A DNA stretch of 64,000 nt from UBA7374 sp049890275 (GCA_049890275.1 JBMHBT010000016.1:1-64000), one strand, 5' to 3'. Positions 7,434 through 16,516 are shown, counted from the stretch's first letter. Program-made: numbers and translations. Notes: generated from the letters alone by a model not told the origin.

Positions 7434-10274
7434 ATGGCCACAGATCTTAAAAACACACTCAATCTTCCGGTAACTGCATTCCCCATGCGGGCCGATCTTG
7501 TTAAAAGAGAGCCTTCCCGTATCGAGCACTGGAGCAAAATAGGGCTCTACGAGAAGATCCAGAAGAAGAACGAAGGCGGTGCATCCTTTATTTTACACGA
7601 TGGCCCGCCCTTCACCAATGGGGACCTGCATCTCGGACACGCGCTGAACAAGACTCTGAAAGACAGCATACTACGCTATAAGTGGATGCGCGGTTACGAG
7701 GCCCCCTATATCCCCGGCTGGGACAGCCATGGATTACCGATCGAACACAAAGTTTCCCGTCAGCTGCAGAAAGATGGGCGCACCGACTACACACCCCTCG
7801 AGGTACGGGAGGCCTGTGCTGCATTTGCCAAGCATTTCAAAGAAACCCAAACCACTCAGTTCCAACGCCTCGGAGTGATCGCTGATTGGAAAAACGAGTA
7901 CTGGACCATTCATTCGCAATACGAAGCGGCTGAATTAGAAACCTTTGCCCACTTTGTCGAAAAGGAACTCGTCTACCGATCCAAAAAACCGGTCTATTGG
8001 TCGATCCCCTGTGCCACCGCTCTTGCTGAGGCGGAGATTGAATACCGCCCGCATAAGAGTATTTCTGTCTACGTCAAAGTGCCGCTTTCCGAAAGCGCCT
8101 CGACTGCACTCCAACTGGACTCGTCTGATACATCCGTACTCATCTGGACGACCACTCCTTGGACACTCCCCGCCAATCTTGCCGTCGCTGTTCACGCAGA
8201 CACGAGCTACTGTGCTGTGCGCACGGAAAAAGGCACCATCATTGTTGCTGAAGCACTTCTTGATTCTGTGGTGGAAGCCTGCCAACTGGAAAGTGTCGAA
8301 AAGATTTCCAGCTTCACAGGCTCCGCACTCCACGGACTGGAAGCGCGCCATCCCTTCATCGATCGGGCCTCCCTTATCCTTACCGCCCCGTACGTCACCA
8401 CGGAAAATGGAACGGGCTGTGTCCACACGGCTCCCGGTCACGGATTGGATGACTACATTACCGGAATCAACAACGGCCTGGAAGTCTATTGTCCCATCGA
8501 CGATCAGGGTTGCTACGTCGACGATGGTCAAGTGCCCGGCGAACTCGTTGGTCTAACCGTTCTCGAAGACGAATCGGGCAAACCTTCTCCCGCCAACTTG
8601 GGCGTACTCAAAATCATTGCTCAAAATGGTACGTTGTTGGCTAAAAAGAAAATCGAACACAGCTACCCCCACTGTTGGCGGTCAAAAACTCCGGTTATTT
8701 TCCGCGCGATGGACCAATGGTTTATTGCCCTCGACAAGGGAGAACAAAGACAAAAGGCCCTCGATAGCCTGGAACAGGTAAACTTTATTCCCGAATGGGG
8801 GCGCAATCGCATTCGTGCGGCGGTAGAAAACCGGCCGGACTGGTGCATCAGTCGCCAACGTACCTGGGGTGTACCGATTCCCGCATTCTATGACGAAGAC
8901 CGAAATGCCTACCTCGAGGCCCATGTGATCCGGGCAATCGCTACCAAAATAGCAGAACGTGGCACCGACATTTGGTTTAGCTCCACCCCCACTGAAATCC
9001 TTGAAGGAATTTCCCTGCCGGACGACTGGCCACAGCCCGAACAGCTCCACTGCGGTACCGATACGCTCGACGTATGGATTGACTCCGGCAGCTCTCACCA
9101 GGCAGTGCTCTGCAAAAGAGAAAACCTGCGCTGGCCGGCTGATCTTTACTTAGAAGGATCCGATCAACACCGGGGCTGGTTCCAAAGCTCATTGTGGACA
9201 GCCGTTATGACAGAGGGGAGCGCCCCCTATAAAAACCTTCTGACCCACGGTTTTGTGGTTAAAGAGGACGGTACAAAACTCTCCAAAAGTGACGGCGCCG
9301 CTCGACCCCTCAACGATTGGATCCAAGACTACGGCGCCGATGTTGTCCGCCTCTGGATCAGTTCTCAGGACTACAGGGGTGACGTACCGGTCTCCGATAA
9401 AATTGTCCGCAATGTAGCCAACAACTACCGTAATATCCGTAATTCCCTGCGCTACCAGATCGGCAACCTGCACGATTTCGACCCCGCTCAGCACACCGTG
9501 CCCTATGATCAGCTCCACCCAATTGATCAATGGGCGCTCCACGAACTGGCCCAGCTGGTCGAGAAGGTCACAGAAGCTTTCGAAGCCTACGAATTCCACC
9601 GTGCTTTCAAAGAGCATATCGACCCCTTCTGCTCCAATACACTTTCTGCAACCTATCATGACATCCTTAAAGATCGTCTCTACACCGTTGCACCGAACGA
9701 CCCCCTACGGCGTTCCTCACAAACTGCTATCGCCAGCATCTTTTCAACTTTTGTACGGCTCATTGCTCCAATTCTCCCCTTTACCGCTGATGAAGCTTGG
9801 AGCTACAAGGCAAACGACAGCGACTTTTGTCCCTCACCAATCGCACTGGCCGAATGGCCGGAAATTGCTCCCGAATGGAAAAACCCCAGCATCGCGGGTG
9901 AAATCAACGCCCTTCGGGAATTCCTGAATCAATCACTCAACGAGCCACTGGAAAAGTTACGCCAGAATAAGACCATCGGACAAAGTCTCGATGCCAAGGC
10001 TGTCATTTCCGGCTCCAAAGAAGACCCAACCATTCAGCTCTTAAAAAAACATGAGGCAGAACTACCTGAACTTTTTATTCTTTCTCAGGTCTCGGTGCAT
10101 CACGATGAAAATACTCAATCCATTCAAGTGCTTGTCGATCACGCTGATGGCGTTCGCTGTCCGCGTAGCTGGCGATGGGTCTCTGAATTGGTTCAAACAG
10201 ATGAATGGGGCCCGGTCTCCCCGCGCTGTGCAGATGCACTGCACAAATCCCAAATGAACAAAAACTCAATTTAG
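7434..10274 (+). CDS. ileS: Isoleucyl-tRNA synthetase
   Basis: 946 residues, the usual size for bacterial IleRS; it charges tRNA-Ile in the cytosol. The class I signatures are clear: HLGH (residues 66-69, in PPFTNGDLHLGH) and KLSKS (615-619). The CP1 editing domain has the TTTPWTLPANLA strand and the GTGCVHTAPGHG loop. The DWCISRQRTWGVPIP segment lies at about 475. Oddity: the C-terminal zinc knuckle, which normally has two CxxC pairs, keeps only Cys909 and Cys932; the partner positions are Ser912 and Ser929. Metal binding there is doubtful. The gene stands first of three co-directional genes (DksA-like protein, lspA), an ileS-lspA neighbourhood common in bacteria. Confidence 0.98.
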   Translation: MATDLKNTLNLPVTAFPMRADLVKREPSRIEHWSKIGLYEKIQKKNEGGASFILHDGPPFTNGDLHLGHALNKTLKDSILRYKWMRGYEAPYIPGWDSHGLPIEHKVSRQLQKDGRTDYTPLEVREACAAFAKHFKETQTTQFQRLGVIADWKNEYWTIHSQYEAAELETFAHFVEKELVYRSKKPVYWSIPCATALAEAEIEYRPHKSISVYVKVPLSESASTALQLDSSDTSVLIWTTTPWTLPANLAVAVHADTSYCAVRTEKGTIIVAEALLDSVVEACQLESVEKISSFTGSALHGLEARHPFIDRASLILTAPYVTTENGTGCVHTAPGHGLDDYITGINNGLEVYCPIDDQGCYVDDGQVPGELVGLTVLEDESGKPSPANLGVLKIIAQNGTLLAKKKIEHSYPHCWRSKTPVIFRAMDQWFIALDKGEQRQKALDSLEQVNFIPEWGRNRIRAAVENRPDWCISRQRTWGVPIPAFYDEDRNAYLEAHVIRAIATKIAERGTDIWFSSTPTEILEGISLPDDWPQPEQLHCGTDTLDVWIDSGSSHQAVLCKRENLRWPADLYLEGSDQHRGWFQSSLWTAVMTEGSAPYKNLLTHGFVVKEDGTKLSKSDGAARPLNDWIQDYGADVVRLWISSQDYRGDVPVSDKIVRNVANNYRNIRNSLRYQIGNLHDFDPAQHTVPYDQLHPIDQWALHELAQLVEKVTEAFEAYEFHRAFKEHIDPFCSNTLSATYHDILKDRLYTVAPNDPLRRSSQTAIASIFSTFVRLIAPILPFTADEAWSYKANDSDFCPSPIALAEWPEIAPEWKNPSIAGEINALREFLNQSLNEPLEKLRQNKTIGQSLDAKAVISGSKEDPTIQLLKKHEAELPELFILSQVSVHHDENTQSIQVLVDHADGVRCPRSWRWVSELVQTDEWGPVSPRCADALHKSQMNKNSI

Positions 10275-10286
10275 AAACTATACGCG

Positions 10287-11543
10287 ATGAGCCCAAAGAA
10301 AAAAACCACTACCAAAAAGACTGTGCGCAAAGCAGCCGTGAAGAAAAAGACAGCCACCAAGAAAGGTAGTCAGAAGACGGTTAAAAAGGCACCGGTCAAA
10401 AAAGCGACGATGAAAAAATCGACGCCCAAAAAAGCAGCGGCAAAAAAGGCAGTCAAAAAAGCGGCGGCGAAGAAAGCACCGATAAAGAAAGCAGCCACTA
10501 AGAAGCCCACGACTAAGAAGACAGTCGCAAAGAAGGCGGTCAAGAAAGCGGTAACCAAGAAGGCGACAGCAAAGAAAACAACGACCAAGAAAACCGTTGC
10601 GAAGAAGGCACTAACTAAGAAAGCGGCGACGAAAAAATCGACGGCCAAGAAAACAACGACCAAAGCGGCAACCAAGAAGGCAGCGGTAAAGAAAACCGCC
10701 ACAAAGAAGGCAGCGGTAAAAAAAGCCCCTCAGAAAAAGACGCCTGCACCAATCGACCCCTCAAAAACACCGAGTAGTATTCTCAAGACAAACGTTCCCG
10801 ACAAGAAACGTGTCTTCGACGAAAAAAGAATCACTCCAATCGTTTTTTCGCTGGATGACGTAAACAGCTTACTCGCTGAGCGCAAAACAAAGACCGTAAA
10901 GCCTGAAGAAAAATCGCTTTCAAAACCGACGCCGAAGCAAGCGAAGAAAAAGCCGAAGTCCCGCATCATTGCCGATACTGAAAAAACTCCGGCAAAAAAG
11001 CGCGTCTTGGGAGCTGCCTCACTGGCCGACATCCTCGGCTTTGATCCATCTAAGAAAAAGTCGGCTACGCTCGACGGGGAAGATATTCCTCAAAAATGGA
11101 AAAAGTACTACAAGCTACTCCTTGATTTACGGAAGCATGTTCAGGATGAATTGGATCTGCACACTGCAGACACCTTAAAGCATTCTTCGAACGAAGATTC
11201 CGGTGATCTGGCTCACTACGGAAACCATCAGGCCGATGCGGGTACAGATTCCTTTGACCGTGACTTCGCACTCAGTCTCGTTTCCACAGAACAGGATGCC
11301 CTCAACGAAATTGAAGAGGCCATTCAACGCATGCGCGATGGCAGCTACGGCGTCTGTGAAGTAACAGGAAAAGCGATTAAAAAAGAGCGTCTTCTAGCCG
11401 TTCCCTTCGCTCGTTTTTCTGTTGAAGGACAAAAAGAACACGAAAAGAACAGTCGCCGTAAACTCAATCGAGACCCCGGTAATCTGTTTGGTGACAGTGA
11501 CGAGACGCTGAAATTGAGCAACAATGAGGAGGGCGACGAATAG
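10287..11543 (+). CDS. Lysine-rich histone H1-like tail fused to a DksA/TraR-like domain
   Basis: 418 residues in two parts. Residues about 3-150 are almost only Lys, Ala and Thr in KKATAKKTTTKK-type units, like bacterial histone H1-like proteins, and should bind nucleic acid non-specifically. A basic linker follows. The last 150 residues resemble the DksA/TraR family: a helical hairpin containing SNEDSGDLAHYG and FDRDFALSL, then IEEAIQRMRDGSYGVCEVTGKAI and LLAVPFARF. In classical DksA this last part is a C4 zinc finger. Here only the first cysteine remains and the others are replaced (ARFSVEGQ in place of ARCxxCQ). DksA acts at the RNA polymerase secondary channel; whether this protein does is unknown. 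It lies 12 bases after ileS and 29 before lspA. Confidence 0.82.
   Translation: MSPKKKTTTKKTVRKAAVKKKTATKKGSQKTVKKAPVKKATMKKSTPKKAAAKKAVKKAAAKKAPIKKAATKKPTTKKTVAKKAVKKAVTKKATAKKTTTKKTVAKKALTKKAATKKSTAKKTTTKAATKKAAVKKTATKKAAVKKAPQKKTPAPIDPSKTPSSILKTNVPDKKRVFDEKRITPIVFSLDDVNSLLAERKTKTVKPEEKSLSKPTPKQAKKKPKSRIIADTEKTPAKKRVLGAASLADILGFDPSKKKSATLDGEDIPQKWKKYYKLLLDLRKHVQDELDLHTADTLKHSSNEDSGDLAHYGNHQADAGTDSFDRDFALSLVSTEQDALNEIEEAIQRMRDGSYGVCEVTGKAIKKERLLAVPFARFSVEGQKEHEKNSRRKLNRDPGNLFGDSDETLKLSNNEEGDE
10296..10738 (+). repeat. Low-complexity Lys/Ala/Thr codon repeats
   Basis: A coding repeat region of AAG/AAA, GCG/GCA and ACC/ACG codons giving units such as KKATAKK and TTKKTVAKKA. The units are irregular and vary in synonymous codons, so the repeat is kept at protein level rather than being a recent DNA tandem array. 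Confidence 0.85.
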
Positions 11544-11572
11544 TCCTGAAAAATGACTTCAGTCCAAGGGTT

Positions 11573-12097
11573 ATGCGAGGTAACCCACTTGCTTATTCGC
11601 GCCTATTGTTAACCGCATTGGCACTGTTTGTAGCCGACCAGTTGTCCAAACTTTGGGTCTTCATCAACTTAACGATGAACACCGATCGCATCGTCATACT
11701 TGAAGACTTCTTCTCGATTGTGCATGTGGGCAATGAAGGGGCCGCATGGGGCATGTTTTCCGGTCATGGAGGTCCCCTTACCCTCTTCGCTCTCGTCGCC
11801 CTAATCGCAATCTACTGCTTTCGGCACAGCCTTCAATTGAAGCATCCGCCAGTGCAGTGGCTCTTTGGGTGCATCTGCGGAGGCATACTAGGAAACACCG
11901 TCGACCGTATGGTCCACGGTCACGTTATTGACTTTCTTGACTTTCGATTGCCCGTAGACATCCCGGTACTCATTCCAAACGGTCACTATCCGGCTTTCAA
12001 TATAGCCGACTGCGGCATCGTCATCGGAGTTATCGGCTATATCCTCTATACATTTCTTTATCCTCTAGAACTGGATAAAGGAAACACGAATCACTAA
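11573..12097 (+). CDS. lspA: Lipoprotein signal peptidase (signal peptidase II)
   Basis: 174-residue inner-membrane aspartic protease with four transmembrane segments; it cleaves the signal peptide of prolipoproteins after lipidation of the cysteine. Family motifs are present: FVADQLSKLWV in the first segment, GNEGAAWGMF, the first catalytic aspartate in GNTVDRMVHG (Asp111), VIDFLDF, and the second in AFNIADCGI (Asp146). It ends five bases before the stop of the convergent regulator gene. Substrates are plentiful here: lipobox proteins at 32588 and 46431. Confidence 0.96.
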   Translation: MRGNPLAYSRLLLTALALFVADQLSKLWVFINLTMNTDRIVILEDFFSIVHVGNEGAAWGMFSGHGGPLTLFALVALIAIYCFRHSLQLKHPPVQWLFGCICGGILGNTVDRMVHGHVIDFLDFRLPVDIPVLIPNGHYPAFNIADCGIVIGVIGYILYTFLYPLELDKGNTNH

Positions 12098-12101
12098 ACA
12101 C

Positions 12102-12770
12102 TCACTGGGTCTTACAAACAAGTACCTTGGAGGCAGCTGACAGGCCCAAGGTACGCTTCGCCCCATCAGCCCCTATTCTAAGGGTTATTGAATCTGCGTC
12201 CTCATCCTTCCGCTCCACAGAAATGGATGCCCCGGGATGTAAGCCGGCCTCGGCGATATACTGCAGGAAATTCGCATCTTGATCGCCGATTCGTGCCACC
12301 CGATACGACCCTCCGGCAACGCAATTCGACAAACGTTCTAAAAGAGAAGCTTTCAGATCACCCTCTGCCGTCGGAATCGGATCACCATGCGGATCCTCCG
12401 TAGGAAACCCCAGATAACGGTCCATTCGTTCCAATAAACGATCCGAAATGACATGCTCTAAATGCTCTGCTTCTTCATGTACCTCCGACCAATCGTAGCC
12501 AAGTACCTCGACCAGAAATTGCTCGATTAAACGGTGCCGACGCAACACATGCAGAGCCAGACGCCGACCCGGAACAGTTAGCGAAACACCAATGCGTGGT
12601 GCGTATTGAACCAAACCTGCATCGGCCAAAGCTTTAACCATCGTTGTTGCAGTACCCGGCACCACACCCAACGCATCGGCCACACGACCCATCGATACCT
12701 CGGCCAGCTCCTCACCTTCTGAAAGAACAAAGATATGCTTGATGTAATCCTCTACGGTTGCGCTAGCCAT
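12102..12770 (-). CDS. DtxR/MntR-family metal-dependent transcriptional regulator
   Basis: 222 residues in the standard three-part order. A winged helix covers about 1-60, with the recognition helix in GVVPGTATTMVKALADAGLV. A dimerisation and metal-binding domain follows (HVLRRHRLIEQFLVEVLGY, then WSEVHEEAEHLEHVIS with the His/Glu ligands). A C-terminal SH3/FeoA-like domain covers about 145-222. Proteins of this type repress metal uptake or activate efflux genes when loaded with Mn, Fe or another divalent metal. It is divergent from the permease at 12857, with 86 bases between starts, so it probably controls that transporter; no clear DtxR-type palindrome was recognised there. Confidence 0.93.
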   Translation of the reverse strand: MASATVEDYIKHIFVLSEGEELAEVSMGRVADALGVVPGTATTMVKALADAGLVQYAPRIGVSLTVPGRRLALHVLRRHRLIEQFLVEVLGYDWSEVHEEAEHLEHVISDRLLERMDRYLGFPTEDPHGDPIPTAEGDLKASLLERLSNCVAGGSYRVARIGDQDANFLQYIAEAGLHPGASISVERKDEDADSITLRIGADGAKRTLGLSAASKVLVCKTQ

Positions 12771-12856
12771 TATTTCAAACTAACAAGACACCCCTATCAG
12801 CCAAGTTAATTTCCCCACGGGATTTTTCGGAACAAACAAAATAAAAATGTACGATT

Positions 12857-13915
12857 ATGAATTTCCTTCTGCGTCTGATTGAAAACACCTGGTCACTCAC
12901 CACTGAAATGGCGCCCTACATGTTACTCGGCTTCATTGCATCCGGATTGCTCTACTGGCTCATCCATCCCCTCTGGATTCAGCGTTGGCTCGGTCGTCCC
13001 GGTTGGGTCGGCATACGAAATGCCTGCATCGTCGGTGTCCCCATGCCTCTTTGCTCCTGTTCTGTTATTCCCGTAGCCACCTCCCTCTATAAAAATGGAG
13101 CCAGCCGTGGAGCCACCGTATCTTTCCTCAGCTCCACGCCACAGACGGGCTTGGACAGCATACTCGCCACCTACAGCCTCATGGGTGGGCCCTTTACCAT
13201 CATACGCTTGCTCGTTTCCTTCCTTAGCGGTCTCGTAACAGGATTACTCGTCGAAGGCCTGACAAAAAAACCAGAATTAGACAACCCGCCCAAAGCGCTC
13301 GGGCAAGAGCCACCCAAATCCTGTTGTTCTAATAATCCCAAAACGAAGAATACCCTTAGTCAGGGCATTCACTATGGCTGCATTACTCTACCTGCTATGC
13401 TTGCCCGTACTCTATTTGCTGCACTCATCATCGCTGGGTTGATCGCCACAATCCTTCCCTCTGGCTGGCTGGAGAACAACGACTGGAGTCATGGATTCAC
13501 CGCCTTCTGCCTCGCAACCCTCATCAGCCTTCCGCTCTACGTTTGCGCCACTGCCTCCATCCCCATGGCCTACGCACTCGTTGCCGGTGGATTCTCTCCC
13601 GGCGCGGCACTCGTCTTTCTCATCGTCGGCCCCGCTACCAACACCGCAACGATTGCAACTGTATGGAAACTACTGGGTCATAAAGCAGCCATCCTCTATG
13701 TCACCGGCCTTGTTCTCATCGCCTGGCTGGCGGGTTGGCTCTTCAACAGCCTACCTTTTGCCGAGTCGATTGCACGACACCAACATGCAGACCCATCGGC
13801 CCTAAGCATACTGTGGAAACATTCGACTGCAGCCTTACTACTGGCACTCCTCGCCTTCGCCCGCTACCGGACCCTTCGGAGATCTTCAACCGATTCAGAC
13901 CAATCTTCTCAATAG
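12857..13915 (+). CDS. SO_0444-type Cu/Zn efflux permease (DUF318/YraQ-like)
   Basis: 352-residue polytopic membrane protein. The first half has GVPMPLCSCSVIPVATSLY followed by SRGATVSFLSSTPQTG, the signature of the permease DUF318 family and of the SO_0444 Cu/Zn efflux group. The second half repeats the pattern in weaker form (PLYVCATASIPMAYAL, GPATNTATIATVWKLLG). The central cytosolic loop has a double cysteine (PPKSCCSNNPK) that could bind a soft metal. The adjacent divergent DtxR-like regulator supports a metal-homeostasis role. Which metal is exported cannot be decided from sequence. The gene is monocistronic; no intrinsic terminator follows. Confidence 0.85.
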   Translation: MNFLLRLIENTWSLTTEMAPYMLLGFIASGLLYWLIHPLWIQRWLGRPGWVGIRNACIVGVPMPLCSCSVIPVATSLYKNGASRGATVSFLSSTPQTGLDSILATYSLMGGPFTIIRLLVSFLSGLVTGLLVEGLTKKPELDNPPKALGQEPPKSCCSNNPKTKNTLSQGIHYGCITLPAMLARTLFAALIIAGLIATILPSGWLENNDWSHGFTAFCLATLISLPLYVCATASIPMAYALVAGGFSPGAALVFLIVGPATNTATIATVWKLLGHKAAILYVTGLVLIAWLAGWLFNSLPFAESIARHQHADPSALSILWKHSTAALLLALLAFARYRTLRRSSTDSDQSSQ

Positions 13916-14476
13916 GATAACCAATGTGCACCGCCATTCGTGCTTTGCCTGAGCTATTTATCCGATTCCTCACATCCGTGGCTCGACTTTATACATTGCC
14001 CACTAAGGAACATGAATCCTCACCAAGCGATAGCATCAATCAGTAAACCACAGATGCACAAATAGAGACCGGTTTTCATAATAAAACACAGAGCAGCAGA
14101 GAATCTAAGATACCGCATTATTCTGCCACAAATTATTCGGTCCATCCTCTGTGCTCTCGGCCTGCCCTGTCAGAGACCCTGAGTTGTGTCGAAGGGAGCC
14201 TGCCGAAAGGGCGTTCTTTGCCTGAGACCGGATCCTTCGACGTTCCTACGTTCCCGATCCGATTCAATCCCGTGAATCCGTGGCACAAAAAACACCTACC
14301 TTTTCCGTATTATCCGGCCCCAAATTATTCGACCTATCCTCTGCCTGGGTCCTCCCTGAAAAAGGATTCGCAAATTCGGGGAGAGAAGAACCCACAGCGA
14401 AACAAGCATCCCCATGCGCAAACGATACCCAATGACGAACTGTAGGCACTATTTTTAAAAAGTTTTTCATTTATTT
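13916..14476. repeat. Non-coding patch of degenerate intergenic repeats
   Basis: No credible gene in about 560 bases. It holds several repeat-like fragments. On the minus strand there is text of the type CTCTGCTGCTCTGTG and CATCTGTGGTTT (14047-14095). On the plus strand there is CATCCTCTGTGCTCTC (14142-14158), CCTGAGTTGTGTCGAAGGG (14179-14197) and GAATCCGTGGCAC (14274-14286). A 41-base segment at 14113-14153 recurs at 14305-14345 with about 80% identity by eye. Similar fragments occur at 17516-17550, 44630-44795 and 51113-51244. It looks like accumulated debris of a dispersed element and ends at the promoter of the next gene. Confidence 0.6.
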
Positions 14477-14502
14477 TTGACTCATATACTGCCTATATTT
14501 TC
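14477..14502 (+). promoter_or_regulatory. Promoter-like motif shared with the gene at 44510
   Basis: The sequence TTGACTCATATACTGCCTAT (14477-14496) ends about 20 bases before the ATG at 14516. It matches ATGACTCATATAGTGCTTAT upstream of the exported-protein gene at 44510, at nearly the same distance from the ATG. TATACT/TATAGT is a good -10 hexamer, and TGACTCA is an imperfect palindrome just upstream, so this may be a -10 region with an activator or sigma-specific element. Confidence 0.5.
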
Positions 14503-14515
14503 ATGTCATTTAGTC

Positions 14516-16513
14516 ATGAAAGTAAACATCCCGGTCCTGCTCGCCGCAGGGTCTGGGCTGTTGGCCATCGCCGCTACCTCTTTTTCCAGCAACTCGGCCC
14601 CGAAGCTTCCGCTCCGTATCACACACGATGCGGCGAATCGTGGGGTTAGTCTCGGCTTCGAAGCCAAACAAACCGACCGGTACTACATGCTCGAAGGGCG
14701 CACGGAACTGGACACGGGCGACTGGTCGCTGAGCTACGGGATCAAAGGTGACGGCCAGAACCAGTCGCAACCGATGCCAATGATTACCAACAAGGTCTTT
14801 TACCGTCTCATGCGGGTACGAGGAGACGACCCAGTACTGGCTATAGATTATGACAACGATAAGATAATTTTACTAGACGAGTTAGACCGGGGACTCGACG
14901 GCTTTGAGACCGTGCCGGCCGATACGGATGGCGATACCATTCCAAACGACTGGGAAGCGATTCACGGCCTCAATCCAAACGACGCAACGGACGCAGGGGC
15001 CGATGCCAATAACGATGGGGTAAGTAACGCTGACGAGTTCAGGCTCGGAGACGATCCGAACGCCGAGGAGTCGGACCGCAGCACCATTGAAATTGCGGTG
15101 AGTTCAAGTTCCGAATCTTGGCGTTGGCCGGATGGCTCTTATGAATCCAGCCATCTCTATTCCTACAGACACGACAGCGGGCAGGTACAAACGAATGGAC
15201 ATTATCAGTCCAGTGGCGGCGCATTTGGGGAGCAGCAAAGGATTATCGACCAAAGCGGTTGGTACATCGAGGAAATCTCTTTTGTCTATGCCTACGCTGA
15301 AGGTGAAGACGAAAGAACCCTTATCAGTCGATCCAGTGGCAACTACAGCGTCATCCATTGCACAGGCTCGCCGATCACCTTCCTTGTCAAACACGATGAA
15401 CACGAACTGAAAAAAGGAGGCTATTATGGCTGGATTGGAAATGAACATACAGGAAACACCCGCTTCGAGGTCGTCCACTGGGACGGGGAACAACTGACGA
15501 TCGACGGCGCGCCGGTCTCGCTCCCCACGCAAAAGCGCGGATGCAAGTTTGATTATGGTTCGGTGAAACTGCCGTTTCACCTGAGTGTTAGCTCTAATAG
15601 AGCGGCAAATCCCAGCGGAACTCATGCGCCCAAAGGAACCCTCGGCTTTACAATCCCTTCTCCCGGAAATATTGCTACTGGTGAAGAGCAGGACGCGCTC
15701 GATAACGCACTGGTTGTTTACTATAAAGATGTAGTCAGCGATTCATCCCTAGTGGTTAAGCCTTTTGAAGTGGCTTTTAGAATACCTGGTTTATCGACCA
15801 CTGCATGGTTCGAAACGGGAAACAACAACAAGGGTACAGCTAGAGGTGACTTGCAAGATCCCATCAGCGAGGAAGCCACTCTTTCAATTGCAACTCAGGG
15901 AGGCACAGCCGGAGCACCTTTTGACGGTGGACTGTATAAATACACTGCAAGTTTAGACGGCGACGTGGCTATACCGATTCAGGTCTGGTTTCCTGTCGCA
16001 GGGCCAAGTATTGACGCTGCCTTTCATGCGGAACTTGATTCAATAAAAAAATGGGGGATTGATTACAAACAACAGCTTAATACAATTCGGGTACCTTCGA
16101 TAAGATCAAAAAGTCCTCTTTTATGGGGCTTACTGCCAAGCAGTGAAGTTGCGCGTGCCATCAGGCTAAGAGACATGAGTCAGCTTGGCATCCGACTGGA
16201 CTGGTATCGCGCTCCTACAGGAAAATATACGCCGAGCGGCGGCCCCAAAAACAATACAGCAACTTCCGGGGTTGCAGAGCATCGCACAACGATAGGAGGT
16301 GTTGTTGTCGATTGGCCAAAAAGAAACAACATACTATATGCTGTAGTCGGTCGAAGCATGAGGATATCTACAGAACTTTTAGAGGTAGGACCGAATCTAA
16401 TTGGAGGTGACAACAACACGCCTGACGATCTGTATGCAGTTGCCTCGTACAAAGTAGGCTTCAGGCTTTACAATGGAGAAGGGCTTCAGGCTGTCATGGC
16501 CGATATAGGCTGA
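14516..16513 (+). CDS. Exported calcium-loop protein of unknown function
   Basis: 665 residues from ATG 14516. I chose this start over the in-frame TTG at 14477 because the upstream codons lie in the promoter-like motif and because the signal peptide (IPVLLAAGSGLLAIAATS) then sits correctly. Residues about 30-100 form a module ending KVFYRLMRV, related to modules in the proteins at 430 and 41379. Next comes a thrombospondin type 3-like Ca-binding stretch (DTDGDTIPNDWEAIHG, DANNDGVSNADEFRLG). The remaining 480 residues match nothing I recognise. The C-terminal 200 residues (from about IKKWGIDYK) differ in composition from the front and could be a variable effector-like domain. The reading frame stays open for 49 codons past the TGA (next entry). 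Confidence 0.72.
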   Translation: MKVNIPVLLAAGSGLLAIAATSFSSNSAPKLPLRITHDAANRGVSLGFEAKQTDRYYMLEGRTELDTGDWSLSYGIKGDGQNQSQPMPMITNKVFYRLMRVRGDDPVLAIDYDNDKIILLDELDRGLDGFETVPADTDGDTIPNDWEAIHGLNPNDATDAGADANNDGVSNADEFRLGDDPNAEESDRSTIEIAVSSSSESWRWPDGSYESSHLYSYRHDSGQVQTNGHYQSSGGAFGEQQRIIDQSGWYIEEISFVYAYAEGEDERTLISRSSGNYSVIHCTGSPITFLVKHDEHELKKGGYYGWIGNEHTGNTRFEVVHWDGEQLTIDGAPVSLPTQKRGCKFDYGSVKLPFHLSVSSNRAANPSGTHAPKGTLGFTIPSPGNIATGEEQDALDNALVVYYKDVVSDSSLVVKPFEVAFRIPGLSTTAWFETGNNNKGTARGDLQDPISEEATLSIATQGGTAGAPFDGGLYKYTASLDGDVAIPIQVWFPVAGPSIDAAFHAELDSIKKWGIDYKQQLNTIRVPSIRSKSPLLWGLLPSSEVARAIRLRDMSQLGIRLDWYRAPTGKYTPSGGPKNNTATSGVAEHRTTIGGVVVDWPKRNNILYAVVGRSMRISTELLEVGPNLIGGDNNTPDDLYAVASYKVGFRLYNGEGLQAVMADIG

Positions 16514-16516
16514 AAC

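Noticed and set aside
10296..10738. Possible CRISPR or tandem DNA array
   Set aside because: The periodicity comes from Lys/Ala/Thr codons in one open frame; units have no constant length or spacers.
14218..14445. 75-codon frame in the repeat patch upstream of the exported protein
   Set aside because: It consists of the repeat text itself (Pro/Asn-rich), with no ribosome-binding site or family.
16511..16513. Selenocysteine read-through of the TGA
   Set aside because: No SECIS-like hairpin is obvious just after the codon and no sel genes are in view; an ordinary stop or nonsense mutation is simpler.
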